Shown: in pieces, positions 20,954-33,410 of the stretch | Numbering within the stretch: the stretch's first letter is position 1 | Layout: the number at the start of each line of letters is the position of its first letter | Source of the DNA: Citrobacter sp. Cu233 | GTDB lineage: Bacteria > Pseudomonadota > Gammaproteobacteria > Enterobacterales > Enterobacteriaceae | DNA length: 64,000 bases | NCBI RefSeq assembly: GCF_030332225.1 | Contig: NZ_JAOWIF010000043.1 | Location: 186,001-250,000, forward strand | Direction: 5' to 3' | Notes under the pieces: model-generated | Databases searched by the model: none | What the model was told of the DNA's origin: nothing | The model's input: the letters and a program-made list of their open reading frames with translations, nothing else | Program-made: the position numbers and the translations under genes

Positions 20954-21544
20954 TTAGTAATCAATCCCCATTTGGGCTTTAATGCCCGCTTCAAAAGCAT
21001 GCTTGACCGGACGCAACTCGCTGACCGTGTCGGCTAACTCCAGAATATCGCGATGGCATCCACGACCCGTAATAATGACTGTCTGCTGGGCCGGGCGCGC
21101 GTTTAAAGCGTTGATCACCTCTTCAAGCGGTAGGTAGTCGTAGGCCACCATATACGTCAGTTCATCCAGCACAACCATATCCAGCTCAGGATCGGCCAGC
21201 ATTCGCTTACCGTGTTCCCATACGGCCAGACAGGCGGCAGTGTCAGCTTCACGATTTTGTGTTTCCCAGGTAAACCCGGTCGCCATCACCTGAAACTCTA
21301 CACCATGAGGTTCGAGCAGATTTCTTTCGCCGTTTGGCCATGTACCTTTAATGAACTGCACTACACCGACTTTTTTACCGTGGCCCACTGCGCGAGTTGC
21401 TGTACCAAACGCAGCGGTAGTTTTACCTTTACCATTACCGGTAAACACGATGATAATTCCGCGCTCGTCCCTGGCGGCCGCAACACGCGCGTCAACCCGG
21501 TCTTTTACGCGCTGTTGGCGCTGCTGATAGCGTTCTTCACTCAT
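20954..21544 (-). CDS. btuR: Cob(I)alamin adenosyltransferase
   Basis: Adds the adenosyl group from ATP to cob(I)alamin to give coenzyme B12 (BtuR in E. coli, CobA in Salmonella). 196 residues with the P-loop-like GNGKGKTTAAFG (about 36-47) and VVLDELTYMVAYDYL. Length matches. Its start overlaps the yciK stop by 4 bases, so the two genes are coupled. Confidence 0.95.
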   Translation of the reverse strand: MSEERYQQRQQRVKDRVDARVAAARDERGIIIVFTGNGKGKTTAAFGTATRAVGHGKKVGVVQFIKGTWPNGERNLLEPHGVEFQVMATGFTWETQNREADTAACLAVWEHGKRMLADPELDMVVLDELTYMVAYDYLPLEEVINALNARPAQQTVIITGRGCHRDILELADTVSELRPVKHAFEAGIKAQMGIDY

Positions 21545-22302
21545 TGGGCAATTCCTGGTTTACGGCCCGGCTGGGCATCAAAAGTCATACCGGTTTTACG
21601 GCGGCTGTCATCGCCCATCAGCCACAGGTAAAGCGGCATAATGTCGGCGGGGGTTTTGAGTTTTTGCGGATCTTCCGTCGGGAATGCGCTGGCACGCATG
21701 CCGGTACGCGTGCCGCCTGGATTAATGCAATTTACGCGCAGATGGCGATTCTGGTATTCGTCTGCCAGTACCTGCATCATCCCTTCGGTGGCAAACTTGG
21801 AGGTGGCATAAGCTCCCCAGTTAGCCCGTCCCTGACGACCGACGCTTGAGGAGGTAAAGACCAGCGATCCTGAATCTGATTTGAGTAACAGCGGCAGCAA
21901 TGCCTGAGTCAACATAAACGTCGCGTTGACATTGACCTGCATGACATCCTGCCATACCTGCGGATTTTGTTCGCTCATCGGGCAGATATCGCCCAGCAGT
22001 CCGGCGTTATGCAGCACCCCATCCAGACGTGGATAATGTGCGGCGAGGCGTTGCGCCAACTGGTGACACTCTTCAGAGGTACAGGTCAGCAGATCCAGTG
22101 TAAACCATTGTGGCTGTGTTCCGTTTTCATCGGCGACGGTGCGGGCAACCTGACGCAATTTTTCTTCATTACGTCCAAGCAGGATAACGGTCGCACCGTA
22201 GCGTGCATAGGTAAGCGCGGCTTCACGCCCGATGCCATCACTGGCACCGGTGACCAGAATAATGCGATCCTGTAACAGGTCTTGTTTAGGTTGGTAATGC
22301 AC
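21541..22302 (-). CDS. yciK: Short-chain dehydrogenase YciK
   Basis: 253-residue NAD(P)-dependent short-chain dehydrogenase with TGASDGIG cofactor motif, NAG, catalytic Ser in VFTSSSVG and YATSK. Substrate not defined. Start is GTG at 22302 (product MHYQPKQDLL) with GGAGTAG upstream; the extension to 22416 lacks support. Upstream partner of btuR, as in E. coli. Confidence 0.92.
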   Translation of the reverse strand: MHYQPKQDLLQDRIILVTGASDGIGREAALTYARYGATVILLGRNEEKLRQVARTVADENGTQPQWFTLDLLTCTSEECHQLAQRLAAHYPRLDGVLHNAGLLGDICPMSEQNPQVWQDVMQVNVNATFMLTQALLPLLLKSDSGSLVFTSSSVGRQGRANWGAYATSKFATEGMMQVLADEYQNRHLRVNCINPGGTRTGMRASAFPTEDPQKLKTPADIMPLYLWLMGDDSRRKTGMTFDAQPGRKPGIAQ

Positions 22303-22523
22303 GGCTACTCCTCGGCGACGCTTTGGCCATCTCGTTCGCGATAACTTTTCGGCTTTATGCCTTAAACACTGGTGTATTTCAATCAGCCAAAGGTAATAAC
22401 ACCGCAAAATGAACACTTTGTCATGCTTTTTGCCGATTCAGCATCGGATGGATGAAGCAAGACGGGTTTACACGCCTGTTGTACACTGAGCGAAAGTAGC
22501 GTTGTTTAACCAAGGTGGGTCTC

Positions 22524-23570
22524 GTGGAATTGTTGTCTGAATATGGGCTGTTTTTGGCAAAAATTGTCACTGTTGTGGTGGCTATTGCGGTGATTGTCAT
22601 GCTGATTGTAAACGCGACACAACGTAAGCGTCAGCGTGGTGAACTACGCGTTATTAATCTTAGCGATCAATATAAAGAGATGAAGGAAGATCTGTCGATG
22701 GCATTGTTGGATAGTCATCAGCAGAAGTTATGGCATAAAGCGCAGAAAAAGAAGCACAAGCTAGAGGCCAAAACCGCCAAAGCCAAAGCAAAACAGGGGG
22801 ACAGTTCGTCATCAGACAAACCTCGCGTCTGGGTGCTCGATTTTAAGGGTAGTATGGATGCCCACGAGGTCAGCGCATTACGGGAAGAGATCACGGCGGT
22901 ACTGGCGGTGGTAAAACCGCAGGATCAGGTGGTTGTGCGTCTGGAAAGCCCCGGTGGTGTGGTACATGGTTATGGACTGGCGGCCTCGCAGTTGCAACGC
23001 CTGCGTGATAAGGCGATTCCCTTGACGGTAACGGTGGATAAAGTCGCTGCGAGCGGCGGATATATGATGGCCTGTGTCGCGGATAAAATTGTCTCAGCGC
23101 CGTTTGCCATTGTGGGCTCGATTGGCGTGGTGGCGCAGATCCCGAACTTCAACCGTTTTCTGAAAGGCAAGGATATTGATATCGAGCTGCACACGGCTGG
23201 GCAGTACAAACGTACGCTGACACTGCTTGGTGAAAATACGGAAGAAGGGCGACAGAAATTCCGTGAAGATTTGAATGAAACCCATCATCTGTTTAAAGAT
23301 TTTGTGCAGCGTATGCGTCCAGCTCTGGACATCGAACAGGTTGCTACAGGTGAACACTGGTTCGGTCAACAGGCGCTGGCAAATGGGTTGGTCGATGAGA
23401 TCAATACCAGTGACGAAGTGATTCTGGGGTTGATGGATGACCGTGAGGTGCTGAACGTCCGCTATATGCAGCGCAAAAAACTGATGGACCGTTTCACTGG
23501 CAGCGCGGCAGAAAGTGCAGACCGCTTACTTATGCGCTGGTGGCAGCGGGGACAGAAGCCCCTGATGTAA
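22524..23570 (+). CDS. sohB: Probable inner-membrane protease SohB
   Basis: S49-family serine protease, 348 residues. N-terminal membrane helix (about 8-32, LFLAKIVTVVVAIAVIVML), a charged Lys-rich spacer, then the protease domain with the nucleophile in DKVAASGGYMMACVAD and the general-base Lys region GQYKRTLTLLGE. In E. coli extra copies suppress htrA loss. Start at GTG 22524 matches homologues. Confidence 0.93.
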   Translation: MELLSEYGLFLAKIVTVVVAIAVIVMLIVNATQRKRQRGELRVINLSDQYKEMKEDLSMALLDSHQQKLWHKAQKKKHKLEAKTAKAKAKQGDSSSSDKPRVWVLDFKGSMDAHEVSALREEITAVLAVVKPQDQVVVRLESPGGVVHGYGLAASQLQRLRDKAIPLTVTVDKVAASGGYMMACVADKIVSAPFAIVGSIGVVAQIPNFNRFLKGKDIDIELHTAGQYKRTLTLLGENTEEGRQKFREDLNETHHLFKDFVQRMRPALDIEQVATGEHWFGQQALANGLVDEINTSDEVILGLMDDREVLNVRYMQRKKLMDRFTGSAAESADRLLMRWWQRGQKPLM

Positions 23571-23577
23571 AATTGCA

Positions 23578-23607
23578 ATTGCCGGATGGCGGCGCCGCCA
23601 TCCGACA
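23578..23607. repeat. REP-like palindrome / terminator after sohB
   Basis: GGATGGCGGC/GCCGCCATCC is a perfect 20-base palindrome between convergent sohB and yciN. The flank GCCGGATGGCGG is typical of REP sequences. It may also end transcription. Confidence 0.7.
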
Positions 23608-23621
23608 AATCATTTCTCGCG

Positions 23622-23873
23622 TTAATCGATCAAGTGGTACTTTTCAGAAAGCACATGTGCCAGGTGTTTAAACATATTAAACACCGCAGTGCTTTTGGGC
23701 GTTGGTAGCCCTTGCTCGTCTAAAAAGTAATCTCCGCTGAAAACCAGCACGCCATTTCGCTGCGTTACGCCGGTGGCGACAATCCCCGCCAGCGTGTCCT
23801 CATGCTCACGAATGATTTTGTTGGCTTCAATCAGCAGTGTTTCGCGATCGATGGGTTGAGTGTCTTTATGCAT
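23622..23873 (-). CDS. yciN: YciN family protein
   Basis: 83-residue soluble protein of the YciN (DUF2498) family found next to topA. Recognised from its length, sequence ([21 protein letters not shown]) and position. Function unknown. Stop close to the REP element; divergent from topA. Confidence 0.9.
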   Translation of the reverse strand: MHKDTQPIDRETLLIEANKIIREHEDTLAGIVATGVTQRNGVLVFSGDYFLDEQGLPTPKSTAVFNMFKHLAHVLSEKYHLID

Positions 23874-24271
23874 TATTTACTCCTTAAACAAGGACATTAG
23901 TCTACGCCGAGCCCGGCTTATGGGCAAATATTCCCTGACACAAACGAAGGTTATACGACAGGGGGCTGACTGGCGAGATTTGTTTTTGCATGCTAATAAA
24001 GTTGCGTAACGCATTTTATCAGGTACAGTGTGACGCTTTCGTCAATCTGGCAACAGATTTGCTTGACATTCGACCAATACTCCGTCGCGCTATAGCGTTT
24101 GCGTGCGAAAAAGCCTGTTAACTCAGTTACATGAGAGTTACATTACAAGCGCGAATCAGTTTAAGGGGTTGATATCCGCCGACACAGAGACCATATCGAT
24201 GTCTCGTCGCCAGTGGAAGGTGAATCAACGTGCGACGCATTCTGGAAGAATCAAATTAGGTAAAGGTGAAT
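23874..24271 (+). promoter_or_regulatory. yciN-topA intergenic control region
   Basis: A 398-base gap with no convincing gene. In E. coli the same gap holds several topA promoters, some heat-shock and supercoiling responsive, and Fis sites. I see TTGACA at about 24064 and A+T-rich stretches at 23990-24020, but I cannot assign individual promoters. The topA ribosome site AGGTGA is just before the start. Confidence 0.55.
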
Positions 24272-26869
24272 ATGGGTAAAGCTCTTGTCATCGTTGAGTC
24301 CCCGGCAAAAGCCAAAACGATCAACAAGTATCTGGGTAATGACTACGTGGTGAAATCCAGCGTCGGTCATATCCGTGATTTGCCGACCAGCGGCTCAGCA
24401 ACTAAAAAGAGCGCCGACTCAACCTCCACCAAAACGGCTAAAAAGCCCAAAAAGGATGAACGTGGCGCTCTCGTCAACCGCATGGGCGTTGACCCGTGGC
24501 ACAACTGGGATGCGCGCTATGAAGTGCTGCCTGGTAAAGAGAAAGTTGTCTCTGAACTGAAACAACTGGCTGAAAAAGCCGACCACATCTATCTCGCAAC
24601 CGACCTTGACCGCGAAGGGGAAGCCATTGCCTGGCACCTGCGGGAAGTTATCGGTGGCGACGACACCCGCTACAGCCGCGTGGTGTTTAACGAAATTACT
24701 AAAAACGCTATTCGTCAGGCGTTTGAAAAACCGGGCGAGCTGAACATCGACCGCGTTAATGCACAACAGGCTCGTCGCTTTATGGACCGCGTTGTCGGCT
24801 ATATGGTGTCGCCGCTGCTGTGGAAAAAAATTGCCCGTGGCCTGTCTGCCGGTCGAGTACAGTCAGTAGCTGTGCGTCTGGTTGTTGAGCGTGAGCGTGA
24901 AATTAAAGCATTCGTACCCGAAGAGTTCTGGGAGATCGATGCCAATACCACGACACCTGCCGGTGAAGCATTGCCGCTGGAGGTCACTCACCAGAACGAT
25001 AAACCGTTCCGTCCGGTTAATCGCGAGCAAACACTCGCGGCAGTAAGCCTGCTGGAAAAAGCACGTTATAGCGTTCTGGAACGCGAAGATAAGCCAACCA
25101 GCAGCAAGCCGGGTGCCCCCTTTATCACTTCCACGTTACAGCAGGCTGCCAGCACGCGTCTGGGCTTTGGCGTGAAGAAAACCATGATGATGGCACAGCG
25201 CTTGTATGAAGCGGGTTATATCACTTATATGCGTACTGACTCCACCAACCTGAGTCAGGATGCTGTGGCGATGGTCCGTGATTATATTAGCGATAATTTT
25301 GGCAAGAAGTATCTGCCAGAAAGCGCAAACCAGTATGCCAGCAAAGAGAATTCGCAGGAAGCGCACGAAGCTATCCGTCCTTCTGATGTCGCTGTTCAGG
25401 CGGAATCGCTGAAAGATATGGAAGCCGATGCCCAAAAACTGTATCAACTGATTTGGCGCCAGTTTGTTGCCTGTCAGATGACGCCAGCGAAATACGACTC
25501 CACTACGTTAACCGTGGGCGCGGGTGATTTTCGCCTGAAAGCACGTGGTCGTATTCTGCGTTTCGATGGCTGGACAAAAGTGATGCCTGCACTGCGTAAA
25601 GGTGATGAAGATCGCATCTTACCGGCCGTGGATAAAGGTGATTTACTGACGCTTGTCGAGTTGACACCCGCTCAACACTTTACCAAGCCACCTGCGCGCT
25701 TCAGTGAAGCCTCGTTGGTTAAAGAACTTGAGAAACGGGGTATTGGTCGTCCATCAACGTATGCCTCGATCATCTCTACAATTCAGGATCGCGGCTACGT
25801 TCGCGTTGAGAACCGTCGCTTCTACGCTGAAAAAATGGGTGAAATTGTCACCGATCGTCTGGAAGAAAACTTCCGCGAATTGATGAACTACGATTTCACC
25901 GCGCAGATGGAAGACAGCCTTGACCAGGTGGCGAACCACGAAGCCGAGTGGAAAGGTGTGCTCGACAACTTCTTCAGTGATTTTACTCAGCAGTTGGATA
26001 AAGCCGAGAAAGATCCCGAAGAAGGCGGCATGCGCCCGAACCAGATGGTACTGACCAGCATTGATTGTCCGACATGTGGGCGTAAGATGGGTATCCGTAC
26101 CGCCAGCACCGGTGTATTCCTTGGGTGTTCCGGCTATGCGCTTTCACCGAAAGAGCGTTGCAAAACCACGATTAACCTGGTGCCGGAGAATGAAGTCCTG
26201 AACGTACTGGAAGGGGATGACGCTGAAACTAACGCCTTGCGCGCGAAGCGTCGCTGCCAGAAGTGTGGTACGGCGATGGACAGCTATCTCATCGATCCAA
26301 AACGTAAGCTGCATGTCTGTGGTAACAACCCGACCTGCGATGGATACGAGATCGAAGAGGGCGAGTTCCGCATTAAGGGTTATGACGGTCCTATCGTTGA
26401 GTGCGAGAAATGTGGTTCTGAAATGCACCTGAAAATGGGGCGTTTCGGTAAATACATGGCATGTACTAACGACGAGTGTAAAAATACCCGTAAGATCCTG
26501 CGTAACGGCGAAGTGGCTCCGCCGAAAGAAGATCCTGTTCCGTTGCCGGAACTGCCGTGTGAAAAATCGGACGCGTATTTCGTGTTGCGTGACGGTGCAG
26601 CAGGTATTTTCCTTGCCGCTAACACCTTCCCGAAATCACGTGAGACCCGTGCGCCATTAGTGGAAGAGTTGTATCGCTTCCGCGATCGTCTGCCGGAAAA
26701 ACTGCGTTACCTGGCCGATGCGCCGCAGACGGACCCCGAGGGTAATAAGTCGATGGTTCGTTTTAGCCGTAAAACTAAGCAGCAATATGTCGCTGCGGAA
26801 AAAGACGGTAAAGCAACCGGGTGGTCTGCATTTTTTGTTGACGGTAAATGGGTAGAAGGTAAGAAATAA
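24272..26869 (+). CDS. topA: DNA topoisomerase I
   Basis: Relaxes negative supercoils with a transient 5'-phosphotyrosine link. 865 residues: TOPRIM domain ([25 protein letters not shown]), catalytic Tyr in [13 protein letters not shown] (about 319), then C-terminal zinc fingers (CPTCG, CQKCG and CEKCG sets, about 600-735) and further zinc-less ribbons. Start at 24272 gives [10 protein letters not shown]; an ATG 6 bases upstream is in frame. Confidence 0.98.
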   Translation: MGKALVIVESPAKAKTINKYLGNDYVVKSSVGHIRDLPTSGSATKKSADSTSTKTAKKPKKDERGALVNRMGVDPWHNWDARYEVLPGKEKVVSELKQLAEKADHIYLATDLDREGEAIAWHLREVIGGDDTRYSRVVFNEITKNAIRQAFEKPGELNIDRVNAQQARRFMDRVVGYMVSPLLWKKIARGLSAGRVQSVAVRLVVEREREIKAFVPEEFWEIDANTTTPAGEALPLEVTHQNDKPFRPVNREQTLAAVSLLEKARYSVLEREDKPTSSKPGAPFITSTLQQAASTRLGFGVKKTMMMAQRLYEAGYITYMRTDSTNLSQDAVAMVRDYISDNFGKKYLPESANQYASKENSQEAHEAIRPSDVAVQAESLKDMEADAQKLYQLIWRQFVACQMTPAKYDSTTLTVGAGDFRLKARGRILRFDGWTKVMPALRKGDEDRILPAVDKGDLLTLVELTPAQHFTKPPARFSEASLVKELEKRGIGRPSTYASIISTIQDRGYVRVENRRFYAEKMGEIVTDRLEENFRELMNYDFTAQMEDSLDQVANHEAEWKGVLDNFFSDFTQQLDKAEKDPEEGGMRPNQMVLTSIDCPTCGRKMGIRTASTGVFLGCSGYALSPKERCKTTINLVPENEVLNVLEGDDAETNALRAKRRCQKCGTAMDSYLIDPKRKLHVCGNNPTCDGYEIEEGEFRIKGYDGPIVECEKCGSEMHLKMGRFGKYMACTNDECKNTRKILRNGEVAPPKEDPVPLPELPCEKSDAYFVLRDGAAGIFLAANTFPKSRETRAPLVEELYRFRDRLPEKLRYLADAPQTDPEGNKSMVRFSRKTKQQYVAAEKDGKATGWSAFFVDGKWVEGKK

Positions 26870-26894
26870 CAGCGTTCTGGCTGAATTTCTCCTC

Positions 26895-26921
26895 AAAGGG
26901 TCGCGTAAGCGGCCCTTTTTG
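26895..26921 (+). terminator. topA terminator
   Basis: AAAGGGTCGC-GTAA-GCGGCCCTTT with one G-T pair, followed by TTTG. Confidence 0.85.
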
Positions 26922-27053
26922 TTTGCGACGTATTATTTTTTGTCATACCTATACAGCGTACATATAAATGATATAGTGGTTATAGTTGACAGGCTTTTTA
27001 TTATTAAATCGTATTAGCAGCACGTGTGAGCCTGCTTTTAAACGATGTTCTGA

Positions 27054-28052
<999 letters not shown>

Positions 28053-28363
28053 TAACGCAAGTTGCCTCGTTGGTATCCTGGTTCTCCAGCCATACCAGCG
28101 GGGCGATTGAATGTATTCATGATTTATTATTTGTCTATTATCCTTATATTATTTATGGAAAATATTCTCCAAAGTCGTTGCAAATGAGTAAGTCTGCCAA
28201 AATTCCTTTCAAATATTTATAACCGATCAAACAATTAAGTTATTTATAAAGCTGGGTTCGAAAATTATCTGGCTTTTTCAGGATGTTTTTATTAGGATTC
28301 CTCTTATCTGATGATTAATTGTACCGATTGTTTGGTGCCTAAATGATAAGTGATTTCGATAGT
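28053..28363. other. cysB-ymiA intergenic region
   Basis: 311 bases, A+T-rich after 28110. A GGTAT...CTGG/CCAG...ATACC hairpin at about 28070-28098 follows cysB without a clear T-run. The rest probably holds the promoter for the two small genes downstream. No coding signal seen. Confidence 0.5.
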
Positions 28364-28504
28364 ATGAGGTTAGCAATGCCTTCTGGAAACCAGCCTGCGC
28401 GCAGAGATCCCGCGATGAAACGTAAAGCATGGTTCACCGTGTTTCTGGGCTCCGCCGTGTTCTGGATCGTGGTTGCTCTGGTAGTCTGGAAAGTGTGGGG
28501 GTAA
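28364..28504 (+). CDS. ymiA: Small membrane protein YmiA
   Basis: 46-residue single-span membrane protein: a basic N-terminus (MRLAMPSGNQPARRDPAMKR) then a hydrophobic helix (AVFWIVVALVVWKVW) at the C-terminus. Matches E. coli YmiA in length, ending WKVWG, and position between cysB and acnA. An internal ATG four codons in is an alternative start. Function unknown. Confidence 0.85.
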   Translation: MRLAMPSGNQPARRDPAMKRKAWFTVFLGSAVFWIVVALVVWKVWG

Positions 28505-28507
28505 TTG

Positions 28508-28678
28508 ATGTCCACACAGGAACAACAGTCCACTGTTACACCTGCTCATCATGATAATGAGCAAGCGAATGAAAACGTTGTAGAAAATAAGCAGGATATT
28601 CCCGCTTCGTGGGCTCTTTCACCTGAACAACGGGCATTTATTGATCTGTTTATTGAAGATGATAAGCAAGAACAATAA
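28508..28678 (+). CDS. Small acidic protein downstream of ymiA
   Basis: 56-residue ORF, ATG 3 bases after the ymiA stop, so probably co-translated. Polar Gln/Glu-rich N-terminus, then IPASWALSPEQRAFIDLFIEDDK. E. coli has a small gene (yciX/ymiC region) at this spot, but I am not certain of identity. No membrane span. Function unknown. Confidence 0.65.
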   Translation: MSTQEQQSTVTPAHHDNEQANENVVENKQDIPASWALSPEQRAFIDLFIEDDKQEQ

Positions 28679-28979
28679 GCAATACGTTTTTTATAATAAT
28701 AAGTATTAGCATGCTTATGTAATTCAGTATGAATAATCACATCGCAATCGTGGTAAGCCATCTAAACAGCGTATTGTCGGTTGCATCGATGTATTGGGTC
28801 TGTTCATTTACCGTACTTCAATCTTATTCCCCGCCACATGCATCGTTCGTTACCTTTTTGTCGTACTCCTCTTTTATCAATTTGAGTTGTTATCAAAGCG
28901 TTACATTTTGTTTGTGTTATCTTTAATACTAACCCTGAGGAGAGTCAGGGGATCCAACCCTGTCATTTAAGGAGGAGCT
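28679..28979 (+). promoter_or_regulatory. acnA upstream region
   Basis: 301 bases, A+T-rich, without a convincing gene. In E. coli this region carries acnA promoters controlled by SoxRS, Fnr/ArcA and Crp; I cannot place individual sites. A strong ribosome site AAGGAGGAG lies directly before the acnA ATG. Confidence 0.5.
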
Positions 28980-31655
28980 ATGTCGTCTACCCTACGAGAA
29001 GCCAGTAAGGACACATTGCAGGTTAAAGATAAAACCTACCGCTACTACAGTTTGCCCCTGGCTGCCAAATCACTGGGTGATATCACCCGCTTGCCTAAAT
29101 CACTAAAAGTATTGCTGGAAAACCTGCTTCGCTGGCAGGACGGTGATTCTGTTACCGAAGAAGATATTCATGCTCTGGCGCAATGGCTGAATACAGCTCA
29201 TGCCGATCGCGAAATTGCCTACCGACCCGCTCGCGTTCTCATGCAGGACTTTACCGGTGTTCCGGCGGTGGTCGATCTGGCTGCCATGCGCGAAGCGGTT
29301 AAACGCCTTGGTGGGGATACAGCAAAAGTGAACCCGCTTTCACCTGTTGATCTGGTTATTGATCACTCCGTTACGGTCGATCGTTTTGGTGACGATGATG
29401 CTTTTGAAGAGAACGTTCGACTGGAAATGGAGCGCAACCATGAGCGCTATGTGTTCCTTAAATGGGGGCAGCAGGCGTTTAGCCGATTCAGTGTCGTTCC
29501 ACCGGGAACAGGAATTTGCCACCAGGTAAACCTCGAATACCTGGGCAAAGCGGTGTGGAGTGAGTTGCAAAACGGCGAGTGGATTGCTTACCCCGACACG
29601 CTGGTCGGTACCGATTCCCATACCACGATGATTAATGGGCTCGGCGTGCTGGGCTGGGGTGTGGGAGGGATTGAAGCAGAGGCCGCCATGCTGGGGCAAC
29701 CGGTTTCAATGCTGATTCCGGATGTCGTGGGCTTCAAACTCGTTGGTAAACTTCGTGAAGGGATCACCGCTACCGATCTGGTACTGACCGTCACTCAGAT
29801 GCTGCGTAAACACGGTGTGGTCGGTAAGTTTGTTGAGTTTTATGGCGATGGACTGGACAGCCTGCCGCTCGCTGACCGGGCGACCATTGCTAACATGTCG
29901 CCGGAATACGGCGCAACCTGCGGTTTTTTCCCGATTGACGGGGTAACGCTTGAGTACATGCGTCTGAGCGGGCGTAGTGAAGAGCAGGTTGAATTAGTCG
30001 GTGCTTATGCTAAGGCACAGGGGATGTGGCGTAACCCAGGTGATGAGCCTGTGTTTACCAGTTCACTGGAGCTGGACATGGGCACTGTGGAAGCCAGCCT
30101 GGCCGGGCCGAAGCGCCCACAGGATCGTGTTGCATTGGGTGATGTACCGAAAGCATTCGCGGCGAGTAATGAACTTGAAGTGAATAGCTCGCAAAAAGAT
30201 CGTCAGCCGGTCGGCTATGTAATGAGCGGTCATCAATATCAGCTACCGGATGGTGCCGTAGTGATTGCAGCGATCACGTCATGTACCAACACGTCGAATC
30301 CCAGCGTTCTGATGGCGGCTGGATTGCTGGCGAAAAAAGCGGTCACGCTTGGTCTGAAGCGCCAGCCGTGGGTGAAAGCGTCGCTGGCACCGGGGTCAAA
30401 AGTCGTTTCTGATTACCTGGCGCAGGCAAAACTGACCCCGTACCTTGATGAGCTGGGTTTTAACCTTGTTGGTTATGGCTGTACGACCTGTATCGGCAAC
30501 TCTGGCCCGTTACCTGACCCGATTGAAACGGCGATTAAAAAAGGTGATCTGACGGTAGGGGCGGTGCTTTCCGGCAACCGTAACTTTGAAGGGCGTATCC
30601 ACCCGCTGGTGAAAACAAACTGGCTGGCTTCTCCGCCGCTGGTGGTGGCTTATGCGCTGGCCGGGAATATGAACATTGATCTGACGAGAGAGCCGCTGGG
30701 TCATGACAGAAAAGGCGATCCTGTCTATCTGAAAGATATCTGGCCGAGTGCGCAGGAAATCGCCCGTGCTGTAGAACAGGTCTCTACTGAGATGTTCCAT
30801 AAAGAGTATGCCGAGGTGTTCGAAGGCACGCCGGAATGGAAGTTGATTAATGTTGATCGTGCAGATACCTATGGCTGGCAATCGGACTCAACCTACATCC
30901 GGTTATCACCGTTCTTTGATGGTATGCAGGCGAAGCCGGACCCGGTGCAGGATATCCATGGTGCACGTATCCTGGCGATGCTGGGCGATTCCGTCACCAC
31001 CGATCATATTTCTCCTGCGGGGAGCATCAAGCCAGATAGCCCGGCCGGGCGTTATTTGCAAAACCACGGTGTCGAGCGTAAAGATTTTAACTCCTACGGT
31101 TCTCGCCGCGGAAACCACGAAGTAATGATGCGTGGTACGTTTGCCAATATCCGTATCCGTAACGAAATGGTACCGGGTGTGGAAGGGGGGATGACGCGTC
31201 ATTTGCCAGGTACAGAAGTGATGGCTATCTATGACGCCGCCATGCAATATCAGCAAGAGAAGACCCCGCTGGCGATTGTTGCCGGTAAGGAGTATGGGTC
31301 GGGTTCCAGTCGGGACTGGGCTGCGAAAGGCCCGCGTTTGTTGGGTATTCGCGTAGTGATCGCCGAGTCCTTTGAGCGAATTCACCGTTCTAACCTCATT
31401 GGCATGGGGATCCTGCCTCTGGAGTTTCCGCAGGGGGTTACACGTAAAACCTTGGGCTTAACCGGAGAGGAACTCATTGATATTACGGACTTACAAAATA
31501 TTAAACCCGGAGCGACCATTCCGGTGAATATGGTCCGTGCGGATGGTCGCAAAGAGGTGATTTCGTGTCGCTGCCGTATTGATACCGCGACAGAACTGAC
31601 CTATTATCAAAACGATGGTATTTTGCACTATGTTATTCGTAATATGTTGAATTAA
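28980..31655 (+). CDS. acnA: Aconitate hydratase A
   Basis: Stress- and stationary-phase aconitase, interconverting citrate and isocitrate in the TCA cycle. 891 residues with the [4Fe-4S] cysteines in [11 protein letters not shown] (about 435) and [10 protein letters not shown] (about 501 and 504), and swivelling domain 4 with [19 protein letters not shown]/AcnA family, as opposed to AcnB. Length identical to E. coli AcnA. Confidence 0.98.
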   Translation: MSSTLREASKDTLQVKDKTYRYYSLPLAAKSLGDITRLPKSLKVLLENLLRWQDGDSVTEEDIHALAQWLNTAHADREIAYRPARVLMQDFTGVPAVVDLAAMREAVKRLGGDTAKVNPLSPVDLVIDHSVTVDRFGDDDAFEENVRLEMERNHERYVFLKWGQQAFSRFSVVPPGTGICHQVNLEYLGKAVWSELQNGEWIAYPDTLVGTDSHTTMINGLGVLGWGVGGIEAEAAMLGQPVSMLIPDVVGFKLVGKLREGITATDLVLTVTQMLRKHGVVGKFVEFYGDGLDSLPLADRATIANMSPEYGATCGFFPIDGVTLEYMRLSGRSEEQVELVGAYAKAQGMWRNPGDEPVFTSSLELDMGTVEASLAGPKRPQDRVALGDVPKAFAASNELEVNSSQKDRQPVGYVMSGHQYQLPDGAVVIAAITSCTNTSNPSVLMAAGLLAKKAVTLGLKRQPWVKASLAPGSKVVSDYLAQAKLTPYLDELGFNLVGYGCTTCIGNSGPLPDPIETAIKKGDLTVGAVLSGNRNFEGRIHPLVKTNWLASPPLVVAYALAGNMNIDLTREPLGHDRKGDPVYLKDIWPSAQEIARAVEQVSTEMFHKEYAEVFEGTPEWKLINVDRADTYGWQSDSTYIRLSPFFDGMQAKPDPVQDIHGARILAMLGDSVTTDHISPAGSIKPDSPAGRYLQNHGVERKDFNSYGSRRGNHEVMMRGTFANIRIRNEMVPGVEGGMTRHLPGTEVMAIYDAAMQYQQEKTPLAIVAGKEYGSGSSRDWAAKGPRLLGIRVVIAESFERIHRSNLIGMGILPLEFPQGVTRKTLGLTGEELIDITDLQNIKPGATIPVNMVRADGRKEVISCRCRIDTATELTYYQNDGILHYVIRNMLN

Positions 31656-31661
31656 ATTATA

Positions 31662-31687
31662 AAAAAGCCTGCGTAAGCAGGCTTTTT
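31662..31687. terminator. Terminator between acnA and ribA
   Basis: AAAAAGCCTGC-GTAA-GCAGGCTTTTT, an 11-bp perfect stem usable in both directions for the convergent genes. Confidence 0.9.
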
Positions 31688-31709
31688 GCATCGTCAGCAA
31701 GCGAGAGTG

Positions 31710-32300
31710 TCACTCGCTTAGCAGATGCCCCATTTTAGCGGCTTTGGTATCCAGATAGTGTTCATTCTTCGGGTTACGGCCAACAATTAGTGGCACACGC
31801 TCCACAATATTGATCCCAGCTTCTGTCAGAATTTCCACTTTCTTCGGGTTATTGGTCAGCAGACGGACTTCATCCACGCCCAATAATTTGAACATATCAG
31901 CACACAAGGTGAAATCACGCTCGTCCGCCGCAAAGCCTAACTGATGGTTGGCTTCGACGGTGTCATAGCCCTGATCCTGCAACGCATAGGCGCGGATCTT
32001 ATTCAGCAGGCCGATGTTACGCCCTTCCTGACGATGGTAGAGCAGAATACCGCGTCCTTCTTCAGCAATATGCGTGAGCGCCGCTTCCAGCTGGAAGCCA
32101 CAATCGCAACGCAGGCTGAACAGCGCATCGCCGGTCAGACATTCGGAATGAACACGTGCCAGGACAGGCGTCTGGCCTGAAATATCGCCAAAAACCAGTG
32201 CGACATGATCGTGTCCGGTTGCCAGTTCTTCAAATCCCACCATCAGGAAATCACCCCAGGGGGTTGGCAGTTTGGCTTCTGCCACACGTTTAAGCTGCAT
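31710..32300 (-). CDS. ribA: GTP cyclohydrolase II
   Basis: First committed step of riboflavin synthesis: GTP to 2,5-diamino-6-ribosylamino-pyrimidinone phosphate plus formate. 196 residues; zinc Cys ligands in [18 protein letters not shown] (about 54, 65, 67), catalytic region [15 protein letters not shown] and LLTNNPKK. Monofunctional RibA as in E. coli, where it is SoxS-controlled. Confidence 0.97.
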   Translation of the reverse strand: MQLKRVAEAKLPTPWGDFLMVGFEELATGHDHVALVFGDISGQTPVLARVHSECLTGDALFSLRCDCGFQLEAALTHIAEEGRGILLYHRQEGRNIGLLNKIRAYALQDQGYDTVEANHQLGFAADERDFTLCADMFKLLGVDEVRLLTNNPKKVEILTEAGINIVERVPLIVGRNPKNEHYLDTKAAKMGHLLSE

Positions 32301-32496
32301 GTAATTCTCCAGATTATGCTGGCACTGTGCGTGCCGTCGCCTGTTGGCTTCTGTATTGCTCTATTTTGCCATAAGGCAAGGGTGTTCACCTAATTGCAGC
32401 AACGCATTCATTTTCGAATGGCACAAAATTGTCAATTTTCCCGGTATGTGGATTTTTCAGTTATGATTGTGAGACTTATCGACGAAAGGAGAAGCA

Positions 32497-33255
32497 ATGC
32501 TGTCTATTGCCAAGCGAACTACTGTAGGTGCAGCACTGTTACTGATTATGCCGGTTTCTGTATGGATATCCGGCTGGAGCTGGCAGCCTGGGCAGAATGT
32601 CTGGTGGTTAAAATCCTTATACTGGGTAACTGAAACGGTGACGCAACCCTGGGGAATTATCACCCATGTTGTTCTCTGTGCGTGGTTTTTGTGGTGCCTG
32701 CGATTTCGTCTGAAGGCCGCGGTTATGCTATTTGCGATCCTGGCGGCGGCTATCTTAATTGGCCAGGGGGTGAAATCCTGGGTTAAAGAGAGGGTGCAGG
32801 AGCCCCGACCATTTGTTCTGTGGCTGGAAAAAACGCACCATGTTCCGGTAGATGAGTTCTACACTTTAAAACGTAAAGACCGCGGACACTTAGTAAAAGA
32901 TCAGTTGTCCGGGCAGCAGGATATTCCACCTTTTTTACGTAAGCACTGGCAAAAAGAGACCGGTTTTGCTTTTCCTTCAGGGCATACCGTGTTTGCTGCC
33001 AGTTGGGCGTTACTGGGGGTCGGGTTGTTATGGCCACGCAGGCGCACGCTGACGATTGTGTTCTTACTCGTCTGGGCTACTGGCGTAATGGGGAGCCGTT
33101 TGCTTCTGGGCATGCACTGGCCGCGCGATTTGGTTGTTGCGACGCTGATTTCGTGGCTGCTGGTTACGCTGGCAACATGGCTTGCACAGCGAGTATGTGG
33201 GCCTCTAACACCTCCCGTCCTGGAGACAAAGGAAATAGCGCAGCGTGAGCAATAA
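32497..33255 (+). CDS. pgpB: Phosphatidylglycerophosphatase B
   Basis: Inner-membrane PAP2-family phosphatase acting on phosphatidylglycerophosphate, lipid phosphates and undecaprenyl pyrophosphate. 252 residues, six helices. The three PAP2 motifs are visible: KxxxQEPRP-type (VKERVQEPRPF), PSGHT (about 161-165) and SRLLLGMHWPRD. Start with GAAAGGAG upstream. Confidence 0.95.
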   Translation: MLSIAKRTTVGAALLLIMPVSVWISGWSWQPGQNVWWLKSLYWVTETVTQPWGIITHVVLCAWFLWCLRFRLKAAVMLFAILAAAILIGQGVKSWVKERVQEPRPFVLWLEKTHHVPVDEFYTLKRKDRGHLVKDQLSGQQDIPPFLRKHWQKETGFAFPSGHTVFAASWALLGVGLLWPRRRTLTIVFLLVWATGVMGSRLLLGMHWPRDLVVATLISWLLVTLATWLAQRVCGPLTPPVLETKEIAQREQ

Positions 33256-33410
33256 CGCAGACCGTGATTGATTTTTCAAATTTAGCCCTCAAATCATACC
33301 GCGTAGGGCGCTTTTCCGTTTCGCACTCGTCGTGAAAATGGTAATTTAAAGGGCTTAACGCGGTAAGTTGTACACGATTTATTCGCTCAAACCACATAAC
33401 GGGAAGTAAT

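Noticed and set aside
28729..28926. 65-codon Ser-rich hydrophobic frame before acnA
   Set aside because: A+T-rich leader of acnA; no ribosome site and E. coli has only promoters here.
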